This document shows positions 25,630 through 38,809 of a stretch of DNA of 64,000 nt, one piece after another. This DNA comes from Rhizopus arrhizus (taxonomy: Eukaryota > Mucoromycota > Mucoromycetes > Mucorales > Rhizopodaceae). The stretch is from contig JAKZZE010000010.1 in assembly GCA_024220505.1 (NCBI GenBank), positions 1,550,001 through 1,614,000 of the forward strand, in the 5' to 3' direction. Every line of letters begins with the position of its first letter. Position 1 is the first letter of the stretch. A program made the translations under genes and the position numbers. Under the pieces are notes generated by a model. It saw only the letters and a program-made list of their open reading frames with translations. It ran no database searches and was not told the origin of the DNA.

Positions 25630-28106
25630 TAAAAAAATGACGTACAAATAATCTTTTGCGTGTTACAGTGTTGCACAGAAAAAATCTTGCTGAAAGTATT
25701 TCCTTTTTTTATGCAAATCCTTTTTTATAGTGTCCAAAATTTTAAATCAAGTTGGGGTCATATAGCAATTCAGGAGCACAGCAAAATCATTCTTGCGTTG
25801 TAACAGTAAATTAGATCATCGTCATCTTGGCTTTATGTAAAAATATTGCAGAGCGATACTCGTTATTAAACAAGCAAGTATTGTTTACATTAGTAAACAT
25901 CCTGCAACTTTTTTTTTTTTTTTTTTTTTTTTTGCAAACAAGTTATGAGCCCACAAGATAGAATTAATATCACAACCATCATAACTGCATGGTTTTTCCC
26001 AAAAATAGTACGTATTGTTGTATTTGCATCCTAATAAAAACTATTTTTACACATAATACTTTTGTAATATTAGAGCTGAGTTCGATTTACTGGAAAAAAA
26101 TAGGAAAAGAACACAGGTGATGTTTAATGCAAAGGGGGTCTCTTTTCAATTATCTTTCTACTCTAAATAATTACGTAAAATTGAAGTTTAAAGTGGTATT
26201 TAAATATTTGTGTTGCTTCTGATTCCTGTTTAATTGAATTGCAATCCCATGCTTTGTCGGAATCAAGACAGCAATCTTTGCAATAGGTTACTTAGAGGAA
26301 AGAAAAGCTCCTTGTTTATTTTCAAAGAATCATGGTAATATATACAAACAAATCACACGCTCAGCCGTGTGCTACAGAGGAAGGGATACACCACATCTTC
26401 ATAACTTTCATAGAGCTTATTAATCTTTCAATACCATCTTCTTGAATTGATTTTTTTATTATTGGGAATTACCATGTGTTGATCGTTTCAATTGTATATC
26501 ATTTATTGTCTACGAACTTCATTTGAAGTAGATTAAAATCAAACCCAATGATCAAAAGGAAGGACACGACTGATATTCGGTCAGAGATCTTCACAAGAGT
26601 GTACAAGCGTTTTTTTTTTGGTTATGAAGGCGGACTTCAATTTGTCTTGATATAGTTTGTTTGCACTAGCTAATTTGGTAAATTCCTCTACAGCATAATC
26701 AGGTTCCTCAATGCCTAAAGAATTTATTACATCAGATAAATCAAGAGAATGACATGCGAAAACGCAAACTATTTGATTAGAGTTACAGCTGTTAAGGATA
26801 CATAAGATTATAGTCACTTTATTTTAGTAAAAGGAATCAGATATGATCCTGAATAATATGTTGACATAACTTGGAATCATTTATAATATTATTCCCAACA
26901 CAGATCAATAAAATACTTTGATTAGATTTTTATATTAAGCTTTATTCATATTAACTTCACATAGTCAAATAAGAGGACATGGTTGTAATATAGTTAGTGA
27001 TAATATGAGCAGGTTGAATAGGGAATGACGATTACTTACCGGATCATCATCAGTCATGAAAACGTTTATCCTGACTGAGATATTATTGTTAGCAATGATA
27101 TCCAATCACGGAACTAAAGGTCTTTATATTCATCCGTACAGTCTCCTTAAATAGTTATATGTCCAGAGTTATCTGAAGCCATCCCAATAGCATAATTGAC
27201 AATACAAGCTAGGAACAGGCTAAACTAATAATTAGAAATAGTAATCATCTATTCTATCAAGTTGATTATAAATCTGTCCTAATTCTTTATCCGTATCATG
27301 TCTATAAATATTCTTACTTTTTACATGTAGAAAAACAAGAGTTATCTTAACTTAATAAAGAGATACCAAGTTCTAACTGTATTTCTTTATCTTTGTTGCT
27401 ATATTACATTTTACCTAAAACTCCCCTTTCCTAAACAACAGCCAGCACTACATAAAAGGAAAGTTAATGGAGAGGGAAACAGATGCACACAATCCTGAAA
27501 TAAAAAGGCTAGTGGCTATCTTTGTAATAGCTCAAGCGTAGGTAACAGTGTCAGCTATGAGGACAGCCAGCTGAGAGCAGCATCACGAAAATTAAAGTAG
27601 TTGGATCCCGTAAGCGAAAAGCAACTAAACCCAAAGATGAAGCACCTGAAAGAACTGTAACTGGTCATTAGATCAGATTCATATCCATTACATTAAGTTA
27701 TATGAGTGTATTTCCTGAAATGAAAGTCTTTTATTTAGTCATGAATAGTGCAATTATATATATCGCTCATGAAATTAAAAAAAAATTGCTCACAAATAAA
27801 GATTATTAATGTGTATGTTTTATATTCTACTTACCAAAGCTCAAACCTATCGAACAGCTCTGGACTACCTTCAAAAGTAGAGAGAATCGTAATCAGCTTG
27901 AAGAAAATGTCTTTGATAAATGTTTGGGAAACAGCCTATTCAACATGCATAATAAAAAAATTGGTAAAAAACTGTCAATTGAATCATAGAGGGCGCCAAT
28001 TAAAATTTAACAAACCGCCAAGTGGCACCATTGGCACTAAGACACTATTTAACACAATGATTTAATTTTCCTCAATTTCTTTTTTTTTTTAATTTCCCTC
28101 ATTTAT
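25630..28106. other. Intergenic with decayed mobile-element sequence
   Basis: A T-run of 25 lies at 25909-25933. On the minus strand 26817-26581 is a 78-codon open stretch (SLGIEEPDYAVEEFTKLASA) that reads like real protein but matches nothing I know, with stops on both sides. A mariner-type transposase relic lies at 27585-27990. The rest is unremarkable. The last 80 nt lead into the calcium ATPase gene. Confidence 0.5.
27585..27990 (+). pseudogene. Tc1/mariner-type (DDE) transposase relic
   Basis: One frame with two internal stops keeps the C-terminal half of a Tc1/mariner transposase: MKVFYLVMNSAIIY corresponds to the family's Val-Met-Asp-Asn-Ala-Pro-Ile-His block, and LPKLKPIEQLWTTFKS to the Ser-Pro-Glu-Leu-Asn-Pro-Ile-Glu block. 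The second catalytic Asp is now Asn. A basic stretch (KVVGSRKRK) precedes. Such elements move by cut and paste; this one is dead. I did not find its terminal inverted repeats. Confidence 0.7.
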
Positions 28107-31100
28107 ATGTCATCCAATCAAGAGGAAAGAGAACCGCTTCTCAATGGTTCTTCCTTTGATATAACAGTTGATGATATTACTCAACTATTTGATCCAAAAA
28201 GTGAGGAACAATTACAAAAATTAGGTGGTGTCAATAGTATCTGTAAAAAGCTTCAAGTCGACCCTTCTCTTGGTCTCTCGGCTGATCAAGGTAGTAATCA
28301 ATCCAGCTTTCAAGAGCGTCAAAAGCACTTTGGTAAAAATGTTTTACCCGAACCTAAAACAAAGTCCTTTTTACAATTATTATGGGCTGCTTATAACGAT
28401 AAAACATTAATTATGTTGAGGTAATGGACATAGTACTATTTATTATCATATAAGCTGATTTTTTTTATTGTAGTATTGCTTCTATTGTGTCATTGATTGT
28501 TGGTATCTGGGAAGACTACTCCCCGCAACACCCGAAGGATGAACCACGAGTTGGATGGTGGGATATAAACAAAAACTATAAAAAAAAGCAAAACTAATCT
28601 TCTTTATCTGGGGTTTTTTAGGGTCGAAGGTACTGCTATCTTAGTTGCGGTTTTGGCCGTTGTATTAACAAATGCAATCAACGATTATCAAAAGGAAGCT
28701 CAATTTAAAAAACTAAACTCAAAAAAGGAAGATAGAGAAGTGAAGGTGTTACGAAGCGGTCGTGAACAGCAAATCAGTGTGTACGACATTAATGTCGGTG
28801 ATATTTTGATGCTTGAACCCGGAGATATTATACCTGTCGATGGTCTCTTTCTCAAGGGTCACAATCTAGCCTGTGATGAATCATCAGCCACAGGTGAATC
28901 AGATACAATGAAAAAGAATGTAGAGGGCAAGGGCGATTGCTTCATTTTGTCGGGTTCTAAAGTGCTTGAAGGTGTCGGACGCGCCATTGTCTTGGCAGTC
29001 GGTGAACACTCATTTTTTGGAAAAACCATGATGTCAATGCGTGACGGTGAGGCTGAAGGTACGCCACTCCAGATGAAGTTGGACACACTGGCTGAACAAA
29101 TTGCCAAATTGGGATTTGCCGCCGCAATCCTTATGTTACTTGCCTTGGTGATCAAGTACTTTGTTACTGCTGCTTTAGCACCTGAGTTTCCTTCTGCAGG
29201 TGATATTGCTGCCTCCATGATTCGTATTGTCATTCAAGCAATCACTATTATCGTTGTTGCCGTACCTGAAGGTCTTCCTATGGCCGTCACCATGGCCCTC
29301 GCCTTTGCTACTACCCAAATGCTCAAGGACAATAACCTCGTTCGTGTCTTGGCCGCCTGTGAAACCATGGGAAATGCAACAGCCATTTGCTCAGACAAGA
29401 CAGGCACACTCACTCAAAACAAAATGACCGTCACTCACGGCACAATTGCCGAAGAAACATTTGAAAAGCAAGAAGATATCAAGTCTTGGGCTGATAAGAT
29501 CAATAAGGACACATTTGCTTTGGTGCTCGAAACCACCGCGATAAACTCAACTGCTTTTGAGGACAAGAATGAAAACGGACAGCTCGAATTCATTGGTTCC
29601 AAGACCGAATGCGCCCTGCTTGGAATGGCCAAGAGTTTAGGGAGTCGTTATGAAGATTTGCGCCATGATTCAACTATTACCAAAGTATACCCATTTGCCT
29701 CCAAGAGAAAGACCATGACTACTGTAACTAAGACCAAAGAAAACTCTGCTCGTACCAAAACTCAATCTGATTATCGCATCCACGTCAAAGGTGCTTCTGA
29801 AATTGTGCTCGAAGCATGTACCTCATATGTAGATCGTGAAGGCAAACCACAAAAGCTCACTAAAGAAAATATTGTCAAGTGGAACGGTATTATCTCCAAC
29901 TATGCTGATCAAGCTCTTCGCACAATTGCTCTCGCCTACCGTGATGTCTCTAAATCTGAATATAAAAAGTTGAATGAAGACGAACCTCCTTTGGAAGAAT
30001 TGACCTTGATTGGTATTGTGGGTATCATGGATCCTCTTCGTCCTGGTGTAGTCGAGTCGGTCACCGCATTCAGACAAGCAGGTGTTTTTGTCCGTATGAT
30101 TACAGGTGATAACTTGAACACGGCCAAAGCAATTGCTCGTAATGCTGGTATCTTAACTAAAGGAGGTTTGGCCATGTCTGGACCTGAATTGCGCAGTATG
30201 TCTGTGGAAGAACAACGCAAGGTAATCCCTCGCCTTCAAGTCTTGGCTCGTTCATCTCCTCAAGACAAGACAATCGTGGTCTCTCGTCTTCAAGAACAAG
30301 ATCAAGTGGTTGGTATGACAGGTGATGGTACAAATGATGGCCCTGCTCTTAAGATGGCAGATGTTGGGTTCAGTATGGGTATTGCAGGCACTGAGGTGGC
30401 TAAAGAGGCCTCTGATATTATCTTGATGGATGACAACTTCAATTCTATCTTGAAAGCATTGATGTGGGGACGTGCAGTGAATGATGGTGTGCGCAAGTTC
30501 TTAACATTCCAACTGACAGTCAACATTGCTGCTGTTGTACTTTCGTTCATTTCTGCTGTTAGTTCTGAAAATGCCGAAAGTATCTTGAGTGCCGTTCAAC
30601 TTCTCTGGGTCAATTTGATCATGGATACCTTGGCTGCCTTGGCTCTAGCTACTGAACCTCCTACAGATGATTTACTTCACCGCAAACCAATCTCAAAATA
30701 CGCTCATCTAATTAATTACCGTATGGCTAAGATGATTCTTGGACAAGCCATCTTTCAGATCATAGTGAACTTGGTCTTAATCTACTGGGGAGCCCGTATT
30801 TTTCACTTGGGTGAATCTGACCAAGCTGTCCTTAGAACAATGGTCTTTAATTCCTTTGTCTTTTTGCAAGTGTTTAATGAAATCAACTGTCGACGTATTG
30901 ATGGAACGATGAATGTATTTAAAGATCTTTTTGATAACTGGATCTTTATTGTTATCCAAATAGTCGTTATTCTCGGCCAATTCTTGATCGTCACTTTTGG
31001 CGGTATTGCCTTCAAGACTGTTCCACTTTCACCTTTACAATGGTTGATTACTGTGGCCATTGGTGCACTCTCTATTCCTGTAGGTACCATCATTCGCCTC

Positions 31101-31397
31101 CTACCCGATTGCTGTGGACGAAAGTTTGATGAAGAGGCCAAGCCACTGGCATCGTACTCTCGTATGCACTGGGAAGGCGCCATTGGTGAGGTGCGTGAGG
31201 AATTAAAGGTCTATTCACTCTTGCGTCGTCAACGTCGTACCAAGAGCCGCGATGTGCCTCCTCAAAAGAAACGATCTATGCCTTCTTATGGTGCAACTGA
31301 AGAAAGTCATCCACAAAATAGATTTACGCAGTTGGTAGCAAATGCTCAAAAGTTTAAAAAGGCTGCTGAAGATGCAGAAAGAAGACAAAACCAATAA
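28107..31397 (+). CDS. PMC1: Calcium-transporting P-type ATPase, PMC1/PMCA type
   Basis: Three exons (28107-28420, 28474-28557, 28622-31397) encode 1057 residues. In order: a cytosolic N-terminus; two membrane helices; the actuator loop with ATGES; helices 3-4 with VPEGLPMAV in M4; the phosphorylation motif CSDKTGTLT with Asp391; the nucleotide domain with KGASE; hinge motif GDGTNDGPAL; and helices 5-10. The C-terminal tail has a basic amphipathic stretch (YSLLRRQRRTKSR), the usual place of a calmodulin-binding autoinhibitor in PMCA pumps, though in fungi this can be absent. PMC1-type pumps move cytosolic calcium into the vacuole, using one ATP per ion. The third exon holds most of the protein. 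Confidence 0.96.
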
Positions 31398-31596
31398 ATG
31401 ATGTCATTTTTAGCTTAAAAAGAAACCCCTTTCTCCTTATAATTCTATGTAACAAAATGAGGCCAACAATTTATTGAACGATTCTTTAAACTGAGAAACA
31501 AAGGATAGCATTGGGTGTGTGTTTAGGGAAAACAAAAAAAAAAAGAAAAGAAAAATAATTTTTTATTTTATTTCTCTTTTATTTTAGCTCGTTTTA

Positions 31597-33872
31597 ATGT
31601 ATAGACCACCACCAGGCAATTTTGTACCTGTAGGTTATTATCGTTATTTATATTAATTTTGTTAACATGTTGTATAAAAGTTTGGTTCTTCACCAACCAG
31701 TACACCTTCGCCTATAAGCAATAGTCCGTATCTTTCACCCGCAGGCTCACCATGGCAAAGACCACCATCTGTAACTCCTCCTGATCCATCCGTAAGTTCT
31801 TGTTGCATGCCATTCTTTTAATCTTTATCATTCTGAAACTCATCTATTTTATAGACTGTATGGAAAGAACATCAAACAGCTGAAGGTAGAAAATACTGGT
31901 ACAATAATATAACCAAACAAAGTACTTGGGAAAAGCCCGAGGAATTATTAACGCCCGAAGAAAAGGTTTTGAAGGCTTCTTCTTGGAGAGAATATACAAC
32001 TCCTGAAGGCAAAAAGTATTATAGTAATATCAAGACAAAAGAAACAGTATGGGAGGTACCTCCAGAGATAAAAGGTATACGAAAAATAGAGAGAATAGCT
32101 ACAAAGGTATATATAAGATTAACACTTTTTAAAACAGAGCAATTAGAAAAAGCAAGAAAGATAGCAAACGAAATGTAAGCAAAAGCGTAGATCTTTTGTT
32201 GAAAAGCTATTAAAAATATATATAGGAAAAATATACCAACACCACCTATTGTTCCTGCTAAACCAAGCACACCATCTGTTGTCCAATTGGAACAGCCAAT
32301 TCCAGAATTTGATACAAAAGAAGAAGCTGAAAAGGCCTTTTTTAGCTTACTTAAAGAAACAGTAAGTTTGATATGTTTACATGCATTTTATTTGAATACG
32401 AACCATTACGTTATATTAGGGTGTTAAATCAGACTGGACTTGGGATCAGGCCATGCGCGCAATCATTACAAAACCGCTTTATCGTGCTCTCAAGACTATC
32501 GTCGAACGCAAAGCAGCCTTCCAAGCCTATGTTGATGCCGAATCCAAACGAGAACGCGAGGAAAAAGAAGAATTTGAGCGACAACAAAAGCAAAGCTTTA
32601 TGGCACTTATCGATCGCCATAAAGAAATGGTCAAACCCTACACGCGCTACAGTACTTTTGCCCATCTGGCAAGCCATGATCCTGCCTTTAACACAATTAA
32701 AAGCGACAAACAACGAGAAGCTTATTTTGAAGAATATGTGCAAAATATGCAACGCGCAGAAAAGGACAAGTTACGCGACTTGCGCAAAAATAGCATGGAG
32801 CGCTTTGGTCAGCTTCTTCGTTCGATTCCTGACATTACCTACCGAACACAGTGGAAAGAGGCACAATCGCTTTATATGGAGCCTAATCATGATTTGAAAC
32901 AAGAGTTTCAAGGTATGGATATGTTGGATTTCTTATCTGTTTTTGAGGAATACAATAGAGCCTTATGGGAGGAACCATTGAATGAGTTAAATAAAAAGAT
33001 GACAAATAGAAAAAGAAGAGAGCGTAAAGCTCGTGAAGGTTATAGAGTAAGTTTAAATGGATGCTTTTATAATACTTATACTTATACATTTATAGGAACT
33101 CATGCAAGAATTGGTGGCTAATCATAAAATCAATGTAAGAACAATGTGGAAAGATATTTATCCCATTATCAAAGATGATCCACGGTACCTTGAAGCTGTG
33201 GGGCTTCCTGAATCAACACCTTTAGACATGTTTTGGGATGTGATTGATGATTTAGATGAGCAGCTCTATCAACAAAAGAAATTAGTTTATGATGCTTTGA
33301 AGCGAGCCGATTTTGACGTCACACTAGAAACCTCTTTGGATGATTACTTGAAAGTGCTGGATGAATCAGTGACGTCGGAAGTAAACCAAGAAAATCTTGT
33401 ATTTATCTTTGAGCATTTACAGTTAAAAGCTGAACATAGATTGAAAGAGGAAAAACGACGACAGGAAAAAAAGCAGAAAAAGCGTATGGATATACTTCGT
33501 CATGCGCTCAAGCGACTTCAGCCTCCTATTCAGCTTGATGACACCTGGGAAAACGTGAAATCAAGAGTAGAAGAAATGGAAGAATATAAAGAGCTGAATG
33601 AACCAGCATTGGCTCAAGAAGCCTTTGAGAAATTCATGAAGCGATTAAGAGAAAAGATTGAAGAAGAAGAGGATGAAGAAGGTATGATTAAAGAAGGTGA
33701 AGATGAAGATGAACACCGAAGTATGGGTAGTCACAGACGTAAACGAAGAGATTATAGTGTAAGTGATGGGGAAGAAAGAGCAAGAAGAAAGAGAAGAATG
33801 AAACAATCGGGATATGGAAGTAGCACAGAGGAAGGAGAGGCACTTGATGCTTATGTTAAAAAGAGAATGTAA
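31597..33872 (+). CDS. PRP40: Pre-mRNA splicing factor PRP40
   Basis: Seven exons (31597-31629, 31681-31791, 31855-32074, 32138-32174, 32226-32361, 32420-33046, 33096-33872) give 646 residues. A Pro-rich N-terminus is followed by two WW domains ([18 protein letters not shown] to STWEKP, and [16 protein letters not shown] to TVWEVP). Several FF domains run from about residue 155, then a Glu/Asp/Arg-rich tail (RRKRRDYS) ends in KKRM. PRP40 is a U1 snRNP protein that bridges the 5' splice site to branch-point binding protein and to the polymerase II CTD. Size is close to yeast Prp40 (583 residues). Confidence 0.95.
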
Positions 33873-34314
33873 TTCATCGGTACATGATTTTATCTACAGT
33901 TAAACAAAAAAATAAAATAATTTTTTTATACAACTTGTTCTTTCGTTCTGACTTTTAAGGGCAAAAGGCTTTATTTTTCACAATTAAACTATTGGTTGGA
34001 TATTATATAATTAGCCTGAGTATATACAGAATTTTTAATGCGTACAAGGCAAGCTTTCTTGTTATAACACACCTTCATGCAACTCTATACTTTTGCTATT
34101 ATTATTCCAGGCGGTTTCATTTTATATGGAATCTGCATCATTTTCACTCTAAAATAGAGCTTGTAAAGAAATGGATAGGCTTCTATTCAAATTATCTACA
34201 ATTTTTATTGTTTTATATAACTAAACGTACTTTTAAAAAAATCTATAGCAAGAAGTGACAAAAAAATTATATTAAATGACTACGAGGTAAAAGTATATGT
34301 TAACAGCTGTGTAT
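33873..34314. other. Intergenic between convergent genes
   Basis: Convergent ends of PRP40 and the transporter. An 88-codon ORF at 33992-34258 is Phe/Tyr/Ile-rich and looks like chance AT-rich coding. Confidence 0.5.
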
Positions 34315-35803
34315 TTAAACCTTAACCCAAGGATTAAAGCCAGCTCGCATAACACGTAAAATGAAGCAGAATACTCCTCCTACTGTCATCAGAAGACCAC
34401 CCCAAACAGCGGCGTAAGCATAATTTGGAGGCGATGTGCGATTGATGATGGCTGAGGCAATGGGTGTACCAAATAGGTATCCAAACGTATTGGTAAAATA
34501 GAGCAATCCATTGGCAGCTGTGATATTTTCATACCCAGCAATTTGAGGCAGTGAGGCCGGGAACAAGGTGAGATAACCTGCACCAAAGAAACCGTAGAGG
34601 ACAGCAAAGACCCAAATAGAAGCTTCTGAATGAGCGGTTGTCCAAATAGTAAGTGAGAAAATTCCTGCGAGAAACGTGCAGATAAACAAGCCATTGACGC
34701 GACCAACTCTGTCGCTCACAAACCCATTGGCTAACTTGGAAACTGCATTAATTGCAGACATAATGGCTGATAAATTAGTACCAATCCAAGGGCTAAGGTT
34801 CAAAGACTTTGCGAATGAGGGTAGTAAGAATGAAGGAACCTGTTAAGTGAAGCTTTAGACAGAAAATTACGCGTAAGAAAAAGTTTTCTTTTTTTTTTTA
34901 CCAGATAACCAAATGTAGTAATAAAGCCAACTATTAACAATATATCAAACTGCGTGTTTTTTAATAGCTGAATTTGTCTACGCAACATATCATGTATAGT
35001 TTGTTTCTCTTGCTCACTACGACGACGAGGCGATTTAACAAAAACAGTAGCAAGTATTAAGAAAAAGAAGGAGATAAATCCAGAGATACGAAGAGCCCAT
35101 CGATAGTCAAGAGAAAGAATGACGGCCTGGTTAATATTGGACATCACTAATCCACCAATTCCTGATCCACACATAGTGATACCAATAGCTAATCCTCGGC
35201 GACTAGAGAACCATTCCTGGGGAGCGCTAATACATGGGAACCAAACAAAGGAAGCGCCAAGTCCAAACATGACACCCTGAGTCAGATATAAATGCCAGAT
35301 CTACAAAAGATAATTAACTTTAGCACATTTTTAAAACGGTCTAGACTTAACCTGGTGACTTATACTAGCTAACATCAAAGAAAGAGGGCACAAGATAGTA
35401 GCAATACAGAGCATCTTTGTATATCCTAAATGATACACAACCCACTCATTGATAGGGCCAATAATAAAAAACAAGGCAATGCAGATGGACCCGATCCATG
35501 AAAGCTGAGTCATTTGATTTATGTAGATGGATTGATTATAGTGTCTCAGAAACAAGCCCCAAGAATAATTTACACCGTAGCTATCAAGATGAAATCAAAA
35601 TTTTCGATTTTTAGAATAGGGATGTCGTACTTACATAGCAAACATGCCCTGGAAAAAAGTTAGTCTTAAATGTCAAAAAAAAAAGTTTTAATTACACAAA
35701 AACAGCCAAATATAACGAGCCATGCGGATGTACCACCATTAGGTGCACTATCAACACCCACCTCTTCAATTCGTTTCTTTTCTTCAATCGATTTTGTGTC
35801 CAT
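34315..35803 (-). CDS. MFS transporter, monocarboxylate-transporter (MCT/MCH) type
   Basis: Five exons on the minus strand (35803-35697, 35635-35649 as a 15-nt microexon, 35580-35352, 35300-34902, 34839-34315) encode 424 residues. The N-terminal tail is short (MDTKSIEEKKRIEEVGVD). TM1 carries the MCT signature region (FAIYGVNYSWGLFLRHY). A total of about 12 helices follows, with the central loop at VKSPRRRSEQEKQ and a loop KLANGFVSDRVGRVNG matching the MFS Asp-Arg-x-Gly motif. The fungal members (yeast MCH/Esbp6) are poorly known; some move riboflavin or carboxylates. The substrate is not predictable here. Confidence 0.88.
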
Positions 35804-36239
35804 AATAACCAATTCAAAAAAAAGAGAGAAAGAGATGTAAATAAGTGCAGATCACAAAAAAAATAGATGTGAGGTACACCCCGAGCGGAATTTTATTTAA
35901 ACAATGGCGTGAACAACTTTAATAAACCCAGTGGCTGGGTATTATGATCACCTAGATATAGTATTTGTTGCCGTGATTTACTTCATAACTATTTTGGACA
36001 CAGTGGTTCCGCTGTCAATTGGACGATCTTTTTTTTTTTTTTTTTTTTTTTTTGGAAAACAATGGTTGGACTTTAGAGATTAGTTCATCCAAAAAAGGAA
36101 ATTCTATTGCTCACTTTTTTGAATGGTAGTTTGTTGATACGCAAAAATGGTAAGTGTGTACATGCTTACTGACCAGATGTGTGTTATATATAGTCTTGCT
36201 CCAACGTTTAATATAACCTTATAATGCATTTGTTCACCG

Positions 36240-36930
36240 TGATTGCGAACAAAACCTCTTCTTTACAGACAAATACAACTGATCACAGAAAAAATATTCA
36301 TTTTCTAGCTTACTGCAATTCTTAAATTGTTGGACCTTGTTATGTTTAGGCGTTAGTTCGGCCATGAACGTTCTCCACAAGTTTGCAATGTTATTCTTAC
36401 ATTCGACACAACTAGAACTAGATGTGGGTAAGTTGGCTCTTTCAAAGAGTTGCTCATCGAGAACGTTTTGCTTAACGCGATGCTTAATACTATAGAGACG
36501 ATTTTCTGTATATGAAAGGCGAATGTTTAAAATAATTGATTACTTTTCCATTGTTCATTTTTAAGGTATATTTTCAATGACGTAAGTAATATACATTGCA
36601 GAATAATTAAGAATTGTTGTAACCTGCAAGAATGATATACTCCATAGAGGACTTGATATGGACAAATGGTCTGTCAAAAAACTGCTTTCTTGAAATGAAA
36701 AGAACTTTTGTAGTTGATATATGTTCAACTCTTGTGATTTCATCAAGAAAAACAGCAGTTTCATGTGGTTTTCTAGTTGATGTCCACTTTTTCTGTAACC
36801 AGTGGAATACATGTAAATCAGAGCAGCTCAGATTGATTACACTTCTCCGTCTTCCAATACCAGTTCCTCATAGTGCTTGCAAAATGCAGTGTTCTGACAG
36901 ACTAGATTTAGATATTTAGTTTAATAGGCC
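36240..36930 (-). pseudogene. Unrecognised decayed protein-coding block
   Basis: Read on the minus strand, two protein-like stretches are separated by stops and frame changes: about 36880-36640 (FHWLQKKWTSTRKPHETAVF, then LDEITRVEHIS) and about 36540-36250 (ENRLYSIKHRVKQNVLDEQL, then a CxxC: VECKNN). Amino-acid composition is unlike random AT-rich ORFs. I cannot assign a family; mobile-element origin is only a guess. Confidence 0.35.
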
Positions 36931-37008
36931 AACTAGGCAAGGCATAATTGAAGTCATGAAATGTATAAATATATATACATATGATGAATTTAATACAATA
37001 TAATACAA

Positions 37009-38000
37009 TTAAGGCATAAATTTTAGCATAATTAAGTTAAAGAGAGGAGATGGTGGGAAAATAAGCATATAAAAGTAAGGAGGGGAAGTGACGGAAAAGA
37101 ATGGACCAAGTAAATGTATACCTAATTTATTGTCTTCCTCAATAAACTTAAGAGTAGATGGGTTAGCCATCATAGAAAGAGTGTTTGAAGGAGCATTAGG
37201 GTTGATCCTATTCCTGACTAAGCTTTCGCTGTGCTCTTTTTCCAATTGTTTAATGGTAATAGTTGTTTCTACCAAGTGACACTATCACCATCAAAAGAAA
37301 TAAAAATTAGTTAAGTACGTAATAGCAATGGATGAATGGTTTAAAAGAATCACCTTCATGCCTCAGAAGAACTTAAGACTGGTAAAAGTTCCAGTCTGTC
37401 ATCAAAGTCAGGCCTGACAGTCAATAAGCCTTCCAACCAAAGCTCGTAAATCGTTCGTTTGGGCTCAACATAAGCTTTCTCCTTAATTTTTAGATGAGAA
37501 AAAATTGTTAATAGTCAGAAAAGATTGAGGAGCTGTATTATCCTAATACCTGCTGTATGGACGAAGAATACTTTGCAATTGCAAAATGTCTCCATACTTG
37601 CGAACTGAAGCTCATCGGCAATATTCTTTAATATAACAAGGGTTCCGAAGAGACACTTATGGTGATCAAAGCTGACGTTTGACTTATTTATATAGCCAAA
37701 ATAACTAGATGTTTCTAGCAAGAGGATTTTATGATCCTTCAAGTCAAAAAGCTTAATAATCCCATCGGCAAGATACGTCAAGCTATCATTCTTACTATTG
37801 TAAAATTTGAGGCGCTTTAGCTACTTGTTCATTGAGATGAGCGGTGCTTCACGATGTTTAAATCTTGATTTACACCAGTTTTTGCTCTCAGCCAAACAAG
37901 CAGCTACCACATTCAAGAAAGGATATACAAAGAGAGCATTGAACGTTCATTCACCATATTTGATGTCAACATTAGTCGAGTAAAAGTCGTGGCTATATAT
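37009..38000 (-). pseudogene. Degenerate member of an unrecognised family
   Basis: A nearly continuous minus-strand block with a few stops: about 37960-37800 (FLNVVAACLAESKNW), 37781-37550 (YLADGIIKLFDLKDHKILLL, then ETSSYFG, then FDHHKCLFGTL), 37480-37390 (RTIYELWLEGLLTVRPDFDD) and 37275-37130 (QLEKEHSESLVRNRINPNA). This resembles, from memory, a large set of uncharacterised Mucorales proteins. The spacing of DGI and LLLETS recalls the acidic pair of PD-(D/E)XK nucleases, which is only a hint. Stops and frame changes mark it as broken. Confidence 0.45.
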
Positions 38001-38809
38001 ATATTTTATCAGTATAAAATCAAAATTGTACTATTATAACAACATTGACTATCTTATCCTAATGGTACAGCACAGCTATAGATAAAGACATAGGACCATT
38101 TTAACGTCTACCAAATCATGCAATGAAAGGCATTCTCAATTTTGATACTACTAATTTTCGACTAAATTCAAATCGCTCCCTGATTAACTAAAAACTACTT
38201 ACCATGCCCTAAAAAGGTTCTCAAAAAAAAGTTGAAGCTAATCAATTACAAACGCCTTAATGCCTAAAGTACGTTGATCTTCAGTCAACAATTGCCTATC
38301 CAAAGAATGACAGAAAAAGGACGGCAGGTTATTATTATTTGAGTATTAGCACATAAGACATTGTTATATAAGCCTCAAATCATTTGAAATAATAAAATGT
38401 GTATGTGTACCTAATGCAACAAGGAGAAAATGAAACATTTTGTTCCTCCTTTTCGGGGAAGACATTAATTCTACAATCTTTACGATAACGCACAAAGGGT
38501 TCAAACAGCCCCTGACATACAGAAAATCAAAATGTGTTTGTTTATTGAGGTCTATAATGAAAATCGCTGCTACTAAACATATTTTTTAAATAAAAGAGAA
38601 TACCATGTAAACAAAAAAAAAAATGCATATATAAAATGATACAAGGAAAAGGAAATATAATACAGCAATATCTATAATTTAAAATACAAGGAAATAAATT
38701 TTTTGCATAACAGAAGCTTTTTTTTAGGAGGAGAGGAATGAGCGTGGATGTCACCATAAACATGATTTTTTTGTTTCTAGTAAAGATAGAGTTATAAATT
38801 CAAGTCGAT

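Larger units (their letters stand above)
35804..38809. other. Intergenic region holding two degenerate gene relics
   Basis: A T-run of 25 is at 36029-36053. Two relic blocks on the minus strand are listed separately. The stretch 38000-38800 shows no gene. The region is the 3' side of the zinc-finger gene and the 5' side of the transporter. Confidence 0.5.
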
